DNA from: Lachnoclostridium sp. UBA933
GTDB lineage: Bacteria; Bacillota; Clostridia; Lachnospirales; Lachnospiraceae
Length of the DNA: 5,388 bases
Direction of reading: 5' to 3'
Assembly: GCA_002293545.1 (NCBI GenBank)
Contig: DBDL01000174.1
Span: 9,789-15,176 of the forward strand
Shown here: in pieces, positions 1 to 5,364 of the stretch
Numbering within the stretch: the first letter of the stretch is position 1
How the letters are laid out: each line of letters opens with the position of its first letter
The notes under the pieces: generated by a model
The model's input: the letters and a program-made list of their open reading frames with translations, nothing else
The model's database searches: none
What the model was told of the DNA's origin: nothing
Position numbers and translations under genes: made by a program

Positions 1-323
1 AGGGATTAAGCGCAGGATATTCTGACGGCAGCCGATTCACGAAATTTTCCAAAAACGATGTTTATGATTTCAGCAGGAGTACGGGGGATTCCAACCCCAT
101 TCATATGAATGAGAAACCAATTGTTCAGGGAATGTTATTATTTGTCCGGCTGATGGAATATCTGGAGTTTCCGGAACAGTCAGAGCTGAAATTCATCTAT
201 CCGGTTTTTGCGGAGCAGGAAATATATTTATGCGAAGAAACAGACAGCTTAAAAGGAGCTGCGGACGGCAGAATATGTTTTCAAATGAAATATACAAAGG
301 AGGAGAAAACAGATGAAAGTTAA
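1..323 (+). CDS. MaoC/PhaJ-like hotdog enoyl-CoA hydratase, 3' part
   Basis: The reading frame is open from base 3 with no stop before 321-323, so the gene begins upstream and only about 106 C-terminal codons are seen. An internal ATG at 105 is not the real start, because the family's active-site motif lies before it. The motif TGDSNPIH (about 78-101) carries the Asp and His spaced as in the catalytic pair of R-specific enoyl-CoA hydratases (D-x-N-P-I-H). It is followed by PIVQGMLL, matching the family's PIVHGML helix start, and by LKFIYPVF, matching the LKF..PV strand. Family members hydrate or dehydrate trans-2-enoyl-CoA and (R)-3-hydroxyacyl-CoA in the cytoplasm. The link between NPIH and PIVQG is only four residues (MNEK), against roughly 12 to 14 usually. 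The stop overlaps the bioY start by 11 nt, implying translational coupling. The family call is firm; substrate and pathway are inferred. Confidence 0.82.
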   Translation, partial: GLSAGYSDGSRFTKFSKNDVYDFSRSTGDSNPIHMNEKPIVQGMLLFVRLMEYLEFPEQSELKFIYPVFAEQEIYLCEETDSLKGAADGRICFQMKYTKEEKTDES

Positions 324-840
324 ACGCATCACAAGAATCTCAATCTTTATATCACTAATGTGTGCTACGGCATATATCCCGCCGCCGATACCGATTCCAT
401 TTTCCCCTTCTCTGATCACGATGCAGACGGTTATTGTTAATGTAATGGCACTTACATTAACACCGGCTGACGCTCTGACAGGAATGCTTATTTATTTTTT
501 TATCGGCATGGCAGGGCTGCCGGTATTTTCGGGAGGAATGAACGGATTATATAAGATTTTCGGACCTTCGGGGGGGTATGTAATCGGTATGATTTTTGCC
601 GTATGGCTGATGAGTCTGTTAAAGGGGAAGAAAAACAATTACATACGGTATTTATTGGTTACGATTGTTGTCGGAATTCCGGTCATTTATTTTTGCGGAA
701 TGATTTCAACCGCAATTTATATCAAGCAGGATTTCCTGACGCTGTTGGCGGCAAGCACACTTCCGTTTTTATTCGGTGACTTGCTGAAATGCGTTCTGAG
801 TGCTTATATTGGTGTAGAAATGAATAAACGGTTAGAATAG
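313..840 (+). CDS. bioY: BioY biotin transporter, ECF S component
   Basis: This is a 175-residue, strongly hydrophobic protein with about six predicted membrane segments (roughly 9-25, 34-50, 53-72, 86-103, 111-132 and 141-167). It binds biotin in the cytoplasmic membrane and normally works with a shared ECF module (EcfA/A'/T) encoded elsewhere; no bioM or bioN is seen here. The BioY hallmarks are present: GMAGLPVFSGG (65-75), FGPSGGYVIGM (83-93), and the C-terminal FLFGDLLK (152-159) with the conserved Asp156 and Lys159. Length is slightly below the usual 180-200. The ATG at 313 follows AAAGGAGG (296-303) with a 9-nt gap and overlaps the upstream hydratase gene by 11 nt. Two oddities lie in it: a perfect 11-bp inverted repeat at 435-462, and an amber stop that sits in the first unit of an 18-bp tandem repeat, so the C-terminus ends NKRLE. 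Co-location with yhfS and yhfT homologs supports biotin regulation. Confidence 0.93.
   Translation: MKVKRITRISIFISLMCATAYIPPPIPIPFSPSLITMQTVIVNVMALTLTPADALTGMLIYFFIGMAGLPVFSGGMNGLYKIFGPSGGYVIGMIFAVWLMSLLKGKKNNYIRYLLVTIVVGIPVIYFCGMISTAIYIKQDFLTLLAASTLPFLFGDLLKCVLSAYIGVEMNKRLE
435..462. repeat. Perfect 11-bp inverted repeat inside bioY, BirA-box-like
   Basis: TGTTAATGTAA (435-445) and its exact reverse complement TTACATTAACA (452-462) flank the 6-nt spacer TGGCAC. The outer parts read TTGTTAATG (434-442) and CATTAACAC (455-463). As I recall the BirA operator consensus, it is TTGTTAACC and GGTTAACAA separated by about 14 to 16 nt. The halves here match at 7 and 6 of 9 positions, but the gap is 12 nt. 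The stretch encodes part of membrane segment 2 of BioY (about residues 41-50). It could be an intragenic operator, an mRNA hairpin or coincidence; the symmetry is certain, the role is inferred. Confidence 0.5.
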
Positions 841-876
841 AATAAATGGTTAGAACAGAATAAACAGTTAGAATAG
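823..876 (+). repeat. Three tandem 18-bp repeats across the bioY stop codon
   Basis: Three contiguous units are visible: AATAAACGGTTAGAATAG (823-840), AATAAATGGTTAGAACAG (841-858) and AATAAACAGTTAGAATAG (859-876). They differ only by transitions at positions 7, 8 and 16. The unit length is six codons in the bioY frame, encoding NKxLE followed by TAG, CAG and TAG. The annotated bioY stop is therefore the last codon of unit 1, and the frame would otherwise stay open to 874-876. A degenerate earlier copy may be present just upstream (GGTGTAGAAATG, 811-822). The array fills the gap between bioY and the thiolase and supplies the weak AGG that serves as the thiolase ribosome-binding site. Confidence 0.9.
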
Positions 877-884
877 GTATTCAT

Positions 885-2039
885 ATGAATCATGTATATA
901 TTTTGGGAGGATTGCGAAGTTATATCGGTGTGAAAGACGGCAGTTATAAAAATCTGCTGCCGGAGGATTTGGCGGCAGAAGTATTGAGCAGGCTGCTCAG
1001 GCGATATCTTATAAAAGAAGAAGTCAATGAATTTGTCTGCGGGAATACAATCGGAACGGGCGGCAATATTGCCCGGTTAATTGCCTTGAAAGCAGGACTG
1101 CCGGAATCCATGCCCTCTTTTACAATCGATGCCCAGTGTGCGTCTTCTTTCAAAGCAATGGAATCGGCTTATCTGAAAATCATTTCCGGAAATGCAGATG
1201 TTATTGTCGCAGGCGGTGCGGAGAGTGAATCCATGAAACCAATCCGGCTCTATCAAAAGAGGGATCCCCGTTTTGAACAAAGCCATAACGGGAGATATCA
1301 GGTTGCTCAATTTTCTCCGGAAGAATATGGGGAAGATGTCACCTTTCATTTTGGTGAACGGATGAACCAGAAATATGGGATTTCTGAAAAAGAGCTGAAT
1401 GAATGGACTCTTGTCAGTCACCAAAGAGCAAAGAAAGCAAGGAAAGAGAACCGTTTGAGAGATATTACAGTGTCGGTGAACGGTTCTTTTCAGGATGAAG
1501 GGATTCGGGATAAGATGAGCATCCCGTTTTTGGAGCGGCTGCCTAAAATCTTGGAGGGCGGCAGAAACAGCATTGGAAATATTTCGCTTACCAACGACGG
1601 AGCGGCATTTTTGATACTTTGTTCGGAGCGGTTTATGAAAAAATATAAGGGAAAGCCTGCCGGGTCAAAGATGATGAAAGTGAAAAAGCTGAACAGCGTC
1701 GGTGTGAATCCCCTGTTCAGTCCGGAGGGTGCGATGAAATCCTGTGACCGGCTGCTGGAAAGCGAGGGGCTTTCCTATGAAGAAATAGATATCTTTGAGT
1801 TTGGTGAGGCATTTTCGGCAATTGATGTTTTATTTGCAAGAGAACACGGCAGTTTGACGGAGCGTTACAATATATACGGCGGGGCATTGGCATACGGGCA
1901 TCCCTACGGTGCGTCGGGAGCAATCCTGACATTGCATTTGGCAGAGGCATTAAAACACAGAAACGGGCGGTACGGGATAGCCGGGATTGCCGCTTCCGGC
2001 GGAATGGGGATGAGTATCTTACTGGAAAGAATGGGATAA
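885..2039 (+). CDS. yhfS: Thiolase-family acyltransferase, YhfS-like, altered active site
   Basis: This 384-residue protein has normal thiolase length and fold signatures. The N-terminal strand VYILGGLRSYIG (4-15) matches the family's opening, DAQCASSF (82-89) holds the nucleophilic Cys85, and GGALAYGHPYGASGA (332-346) holds His339. Two canonical catalytic positions are changed. The NEAF Asn is Gly (FGEAFSA, Gly307). The second catalytic Cys of the C-terminal CIGGGMG motif aligns with Ala369 in GIAASGGMG. Typical thiolases condense or cleave 3-ketoacyl-CoA; loss of the general acid/base Cys argues against standard acetoacetyl-CoA chemistry and for transferase, condensing or regulatory activity. 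B. subtilis YhfS is the likely counterpart, inferred from order and neighbours. The start at 885 has only a weak AGG (875-877), fits the family N-terminus, and may depend on coupling to bioY. The next gene begins 3 nt after the stop. Confidence 0.85.
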   Translation: MNHVYILGGLRSYIGVKDGSYKNLLPEDLAAEVLSRLLRRYLIKEEVNEFVCGNTIGTGGNIARLIALKAGLPESMPSFTIDAQCASSFKAMESAYLKIISGNADVIVAGGAESESMKPIRLYQKRDPRFEQSHNGRYQVAQFSPEEYGEDVTFHFGERMNQKYGISEKELNEWTLVSHQRAKKARKENRLRDITVSVNGSFQDEGIRDKMSIPFLERLPKILEGGRNSIGNISLTNDGAAFLILCSERFMKKYKGKPAGSKMMKVKKLNSVGVNPLFSPEGAMKSCDRLLESEGLSYEEIDIFEFGEAFSAIDVLFAREHGSLTERYNIYGGALAYGHPYGASGAILTLHLAEALKHRNGRYGIAGIAASGGMGMSILLERMG

Positions 2040-2042
2040 CGC

Positions 2043-3398
2043 ATGAATTATTATGAGATGGTCAAAAAAGCGCCGGCGGATAAAGTGTTGTGGACGGATG
2101 AAAAGAATACGTATTGTTACGGGGAAATTTTAAAGCAATCGGAGGATTTGGCGGATAGACTGAATACCAAAGCCAAAGAAGTCATTGGCATTTATTCGGA
2201 AAATCCGTTGTTTCAATTGATTGCATTTTTGGCGTGCAGTAAGCAGGGGCAGATACCGGTGATTCTTCATCCGGGATTGAAAGAAACGGATATTGAAACG
2301 ATTGCAGAAGAAAACCGGATTCGTTATCTTTTGTCCGAACAGGGTTTATGCAAAAAGCAAGATGGTTCCGCGAAGCGGAACTTGCTCTGTAAGCAAGAAG
2401 ATTCTGTTCCGCTGAAAAAAGAGTGGTGTATGGCGGCGTTGACTTCCGGTTCAAACGGAACACCGAAGCTTTTATACCGCACCTATCATAGTTGGGCTGG
2501 TTTTTTTGATACACAAAATAAAGTGTTTCAGATTAACTCAGATACCAGACTTTTTTTTCAGGGTTCACTCAGTTTTACGGGGAACCTGAACACGGTATTA
2601 AGTGTTTTATACGAAAGTGCGTCTGTCGTCACCTATAAAAGATATCATCCGGGAAAGTGGCTTTCCCTGATAAACAGATATTCCGTGAATAGTATTTATA
2701 TGGTTCCGGTTAAGCTCCGGTCATTATGTCTGAAAGCTTCGGAACCGATTCCGCAAGTCCGTTCCGTTTTTGCCGGATCACAGCATATTGATAAAAGCTG
2801 GTCGGATAAACTGTTACGCACCTTTGTAAATGCGGAGATAACTCTGTATTATGGTGCGGGAGAGTTAAGTTATGTTACCTGCACCCCAATTAAGGAATTG
2901 GAAAAGAAACCATTCAGTGTGGGGAAGCCTTTCTGCGGGATAGATGTATTTATAAAAGACGGTGAGATATATGTAAATTCTGATTTTTTAGCGGATAACA
3001 TAACGAAGCCGGCTACCGTACATGACAGAGGGACGATAGATTCAAGCGGGGATTTGTTGTTTTACGGAAGAGGAGAAGATATTGTCAATCGGGGCGGTGT
3101 TCAGGTCAATATTATTTCTTTGGAAAATAAAATAAACAGCATGGAGGGCATTCAGTCCGCTGCGGTTACAGCGGTGGAAAGCGACAGCAAGGGAGAGGAA
3201 CTCATCTTATTTGTTATCCTGGATGACGGGTTTTCAATCGAGCAGATGAGGAAGAAACTGAGAACGGATTTATTGAATCATGAGATGCCGAAAAGCATCA
3301 TTGAGGTGGGAAAATTTGTATGGAACGATTCAGGAAAGATAGACAAAAAGAAAATGAGGAAATTAATAGGTAAAAATCAGTTAAAATACATAGATTAA
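2043..3398 (+). CDS. yhfT: AMP-forming acyl-CoA synthetase, YhfT-like
   Basis: This is a 451-residue member of the adenylate-forming (ANL) superfamily, shorter than the usual 500-550 and closer to compact forms such as B. subtilis YhfT. It would activate a carboxylic acid with ATP to acyl-AMP and then to the CoA thioester in the cytoplasm. Core motifs occur in order: A3 P-loop TSGSNGTPK (134-142); A5 YYGAGE (269-274, with Glu274); Asp328 followed by SSGDLLFYGRGEDIVNRGG (334-352), covering A7/A8; and A10 DSGKIDKKK (429-437), with Lys432 as the expected catalytic Lys. Nothing essential seems lost, so it is probably active. The substrate cannot be read. The start lies 3 nt past the thiolase stop with only GGGA (2033-2036) as ribosome-binding site, implying coupling. 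Residues 103-122 form a variable linker encoded by an unusual repeat. The downstream promoter overlaps its last codons. Confidence 0.88.
   Translation: MNYYEMVKKAPADKVLWTDEKNTYCYGEILKQSEDLADRLNTKAKEVIGIYSENPLFQLIAFLACSKQGQIPVILHPGLKETDIETIAEENRIRYLLSEQGLCKKQDGSAKRNLLCKQEDSVPLKKEWCMAALTSGSNGTPKLLYRTYHSWAGFFDTQNKVFQINSDTRLFFQGSLSFTGNLNTVLSVLYESASVVTYKRYHPGKWLSLINRYSVNSIYMVPVKLRSLCLKASEPIPQVRSVFAGSQHIDKSWSDKLLRTFVNAEITLYYGAGELSYVTCTPIKELEKKPFSVGKPFCGIDVFIKDGEIYVNSDFLADNITKPATVHDRGTIDSSGDLLFYGRGEDIVNRGGVQVNIISLENKINSMEGIQSAAVTAVESDSKGEELILFVILDDGFSIEQMRKKLRTDLLNHEMPKSIIEVGKFVWNDSGKIDKKKMRKLIGKNQLKYID
2355..2413 (+). repeat. Direct/inverted repeat cluster with alternative hairpins in yhfT
   Basis: Two direct copies of an AAGCAAGA...GTTCCGC module (2355-2371 and 2391-2412) flank the sequence AGCGGAACTTGCT (2374-2386), which is complementary to both. 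Hairpin A is GTTCCGC (2365-2371), loop GAA, GCGGAAC (2375-2381), extended by AGCAA (2356-2360) with TTGCT (2382-2386). Hairpin B is AGCGGAACTTGCT (2374-2386), loop CTGTA, AGCAA (2392-2396), then after a bulge GTTCCGCT (2406-2413). The two are mutually exclusive. At protein level the segment gives a repeated CK(K)Q(E)D(G)S pattern just before the P-loop. It could be an in-frame palindromic element insertion or an RNA switch; I recognise no named family. Confidence 0.7.
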
Positions 3399-3419
3399 TA
3401 TATTTTAATATGCTATAAT
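3391..3419 (+). promoter_or_regulatory. Promoter with extended -10 for the redox operon
   Basis: TGCTATAAT at 3411-3419 is a perfect extended -10 (TG-n-TATAAT). A weak -35, TAGATT (3391-3396), sits 17 nt upstream and overlaps the end of yhfT. Transcription would start near 3426, giving a leader of about 34 nt before the strong AAAGGAGG ribosome-binding site (3444-3451) of the aldo/keto reductase. The -10 lies within the inverted repeat TGCTAT-AAT-ATAGCA (3411-3425), which might be an operator, although an AT-rich 6-bp symmetry is weak evidence. No terminator for the upstream operon is visible in this gap. Confidence 0.65.
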
Positions 3420-3459
3420 ATAGCAATCAGGTAATAGGAAAGCAAAGGAGGCAGCAGCG

Positions 3460-4488
3460 ATGAAGCAGATCCGATTCGGAAAAACCGAATGTATGGTAAG
3501 CCGGATTGCATTTGGAGGAATACCGATCCAACGGTTAAGTACGGAAGACGCAGTAAAGGTTGTCCGGGGAACGGCAGAGCTTGGGATAAACTTTATTGAT
3601 ACCGCGAACGGTTACAGTGACAGCGAAGAAAAGATAGGACTTGCGGTTAAGGAAATGCCAAGGGATACGCTTGTGCTTGCGTCGAAATCCACGGCACGGG
3701 ACAAAAAAACATTTTTAGAACATTTAGACTTATCATTAAAACGATTGGGTGTGGATTATCTTGATATCTATCAGCTTCATGCTGTATCGTCGGAGGATGT
3801 TTATGATGCCGTTTTTCGTGAGGGCGGAGCATTTGAGGGACTGATGGAAGCGGTCAAGGCAGGGAAAGTACGATTTCCGGCATTTTCAAGCCACAGTGTC
3901 CCGTTATCCCTGCGGATAATGAGAGAAGGAAAATTTGCGGCGGTACAGTTGCCGTTTAACTACATAGACGATGAAGCGGCAAAAGAAGCAATCCCTCTTG
4001 CAAAAGAATTGGACATGGGATTCATTGCGATGAAGCCTTTCGGGGGCGGATTGCTGAGTGATGCCGGTGTTTCTATTCGTTATCTTTCGCAGTTTGACAG
4101 TATCGTGCCGGATCCCGGCATTGAGAAGCTGTCTGAAATCGAAGAGATTGTCCGTATCATAGAATCAGGAGAAGCGTTTTCAGAAGCAGATGCGGAAGAA
4201 GTAGAACGGGTACGGAAAGAATTGGGAAGCCGTTGGTGCCACCGCTGTGATTACTGCCAGCCATGCCCGCAAAAAATTGGAATCAGTATGGTTCTTAATG
4301 TGGAAAGCTTTATGAAACGTATGCCTTATAAACGGACTTCGGCGATGGCGGGACAAGGCATGGAGATGGCAAAGACTTGTACGGAGTGCCGCGCATGTGT
4401 GAAAAAGTGCCCGTACGATCTTGACATTCCCGAATTAATCAAGGAAAAGCTGATGCTGTGGGAAAAATATGTGTCGGAACATTCATAA
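3460..4488 (+). CDS. Aldo/keto reductase with C-terminal 4Fe-4S domain
   Basis: This 342-residue protein is of the COG1453-like type, an AKR barrel followed by a ferredoxin-like tail. The AKR tetrad is visible as Asp47 and Tyr52 (FIDTANGYSDSE), Lys76 (LASKSTA) and His107 (IYQLHAV). A conserved nucleotide-binding end, IVPDPGIEKLSEIEE, lies at about 215-229. The tail has two Cys runs: C260, C263, C266, C269 followed by Pro, and C307, C310, C313, C317 followed by Pro, enough ligands for two 4Fe-4S clusters. It is expected to be a soluble NAD(P)H-linked oxidoreductase able to pass electrons through the clusters; the substrate is unknown. The ATG at 3460 follows AAAGGAGG with 8 nt spacing, the best ribosome-binding site in the window. 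It is the first gene after the 3391-3419 promoter and is followed 20 nt later by a small ORF and the QueG-like gene, so the three are likely co-transcribed. Confidence 0.93.
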   Translation: MKQIRFGKTECMVSRIAFGGIPIQRLSTEDAVKVVRGTAELGINFIDTANGYSDSEEKIGLAVKEMPRDTLVLASKSTARDKKTFLEHLDLSLKRLGVDYLDIYQLHAVSSEDVYDAVFREGGAFEGLMEAVKAGKVRFPAFSSHSVPLSLRIMREGKFAAVQLPFNYIDDEAAKEAIPLAKELDMGFIAMKPFGGGLLSDAGVSIRYLSQFDSIVPDPGIEKLSEIEEIVRIIESGEAFSEADAEEVERVRKELGSRWCHRCDYCQPCPQKIGISMVLNVESFMKRMPYKRTSAMAGQGMEMAKTCTECRACVKKCPYDLDIPELIKEKLMLWEKYVSEHS

Positions 4489-4507
4489 GGGAAAAGGGGG
4501 ATTGATT

Positions 4508-4579
4508 ATGAAAAAATTACTCAAATTGCCAGTTGAGATAAAAGAAATCAAAGAAAAACAGAGGGATCAAAGTGAATGA
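4508..4579 (+). CDS. Small ORF, 23 residues, highly charged
   Basis: ATG at 4508 follows the purine-rich AAAAGGGGG (4492-4500) with a 7-nt gap, a good ribosome-binding site. The frame ends at TGA 4577-4579. The 23-residue peptide starts MKKLLKLPVEIKEIKEKQ and is Lys/Glu rich, with a possible short amphipathic helix; it has no Cys, signal peptide or known domain. Its stop overlaps the GTG start (4572) of the next gene by 8 nt in another frame, which suggests that translating it delivers ribosomes to that start. It may be a genuine small protein or a coupling leader peptide. It is too short for homology by eye, so the call rests on ribosome-binding site and overlap. Confidence 0.45.
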   Translation: MKKLLKLPVEIKEIKEKQRDQSE

Positions 4580-5258
4580 ACTAACTGTTTTGATAAAAGA
4601 GGAATTATTCCGGCAGGGAGCGGACTTGGTAGGTATCGGGGATTTAACCGAGCTGCCGGGAGAAGTACGCGGTAATATGCCGGTCGGTATCTGTGTGGCA
4701 GTCAAGTACCCGAAGGAAGTCATAGAACGGATTTCCGAACTGCCGACGGCAGAATACAACGAATGGTATAATAAATTAAATAAAATGCTGGACAAAATGG
4801 TTACATACGGTGCGGAGCGGTTAAAGGAAAAAGGATTTCAGGCGGTTGCCCAGACAAGAGCGCAGGTGGGAAACGGTGAAAAAGATAATAATACGCCTTT
4901 ACCGCATAAGACCGTTGCCACCCGTGCGGGAATCGGCTGGATTGGAAAGAGTGCCTTGCTTGTAACGGAGCAATACGGACCGATGATTCGTATTTCCTCG
5001 ATTCTTACCGATGCGCCGTTAGAAACTGCCGTTCCGTTCAATAAATCCAAGTGCGGTGCTTGTATGATCTGTACCAGGGCTTGCCCTGCCGGTGCCATTT
5101 CCGGGAAAGTATGGGAAGTCGGATTATACCGTGACGAATTTTTTGATCCGGTCAAATGCAGAAAGACAGCAAAAGAGCGTTCTAAAAAGGGTTTTGGCGG
5201 GGAAAATACGATTTGCGGGAAATGTATCGAAGTTTGTCCTTATACAAAAAGAGTATGA
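4572..5258 (+). CDS. QueG-like protein with double 4Fe-4S cluster domain
   Basis: This 228-residue protein is related to epoxyqueuosine reductase (COG1600). The core KTVATRAGIGWIGKSALLV (113-131), YGPMIRISSILTD (135-147), CGACMICTRACPAGAI (161-176) and CGKCIEVCPY (215-224) match the QueG order. Ligands C161, C164, C167, C171 and C196, C215, C218, C222 suit two 4Fe-4S clusters. It is much shorter than QueG (above 300): the N-terminal region is reduced and the HEAT-repeat end is absent. The active-site Asp of QueG (in the D-x-A-P-x-L-E context) aligns with Asn106, although Asp105 is adjacent, and the Glu after it is His112. It is therefore probably not a tRNA epoxyqueuosine reductase but an orphan member of the family, likely a soluble anaerobic redox protein. 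The GTG start at 4572 follows GAGGG (4561-4565) with 6 nt spacing and matches the family's start GADLVGIG. Confidence 0.85.
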   Translation: MNELTVLIKEELFRQGADLVGIGDLTELPGEVRGNMPVGICVAVKYPKEVIERISELPTAEYNEWYNKLNKMLDKMVTYGAERLKEKGFQAVAQTRAQVGNGEKDNNTPLPHKTVATRAGIGWIGKSALLVTEQYGPMIRISSILTDAPLETAVPFNKSKCGACMICTRACPAGAISGKVWEVGLYRDEFFDPVKCRKTAKERSKKGFGGENTICGKCIEVCPYTKRV

Positions 5259-5272
5259 TTACAAAAATGTAA
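5259..5272. promoter_or_regulatory. Short palindrome TTACA-AAAA-TGTAA, possible operator
   Basis: TTACA (5259-5263) and TGTAA (5268-5272) are exact inverted copies around AAAA, immediately after the QueG-like stop codon and 19 nt upstream of the -35 candidate of the next gene. The stem is AT-rich and has no following T-tract, so it is not a good terminator. A repressor or activator site is possible, but a 5-bp symmetry in an AT-rich gap can arise by chance. Confidence 0.25.
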
Positions 5273-5290
5273 AATACTTATAAAAAGGTA

Positions 5291-5319
5291 TAGCCAATTA
5301 AATATTTTTATAGTATGAT
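5291..5319 (+). promoter_or_regulatory. Promoter candidate for the gene at the window's right edge
   Basis: TAGCCA (5291-5296; 4 of 6 matches to TTGACA) is separated by exactly 17 nt from TATGAT (5314-5319; 5 of 6 matches to TATAAT). Transcription would start near 5326, leaving about 39 nt to the GTG at 5365. The surrounding AT-rich gap and the good downstream ribosome-binding site support the call, which rests on consensus matching alone. Confidence 0.5.
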
Positions 5320-5364
5320 GAAGTTATAGTTATTAGATTGATGTATCGAATCGGAGGTATCATC

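Noticed and set aside
105..107. ATG at 105 as the start of a 72-residue protein
   Set aside because: The frame is open upstream and encodes the catalytic TGDSNPIH motif before this ATG, so it is internal.
944..1424. Antisense open frames across the thiolase gene
   Set aside because: They lie opposite a gene with clear thiolase motifs, lack plausible ribosome-binding sites and encode no recognisable domain.
2651..2667. Hairpin GGGAAAG-TGG-CTTTCCC inside yhfT
   Set aside because: A single 7-bp stem in coding sequence without a T-tract or repeat context; probably chance.
3394..3425. Possible terminator after yhfT
   Set aside because: The inverted repeats are AT-rich with short stems and no following T run; the stretch is better explained as a promoter.
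4106..4120. Hairpin TGCCGG-ATC-CCGGCA inside the AKR gene
   Set aside because: Short, GC-rich and within the conserved VPDPGI coding motif, so explained by coding constraint.
4517..5155. Antisense open frames across the QueG-like gene
   Set aside because: Composition mirrors the sense gene; no family motifs or ribosome-binding sites.
5092..5283. Overlapping + strand frame at the end of the QueG-like gene
   Set aside because: It is out of frame with the Fe-S motifs and has no start signal.
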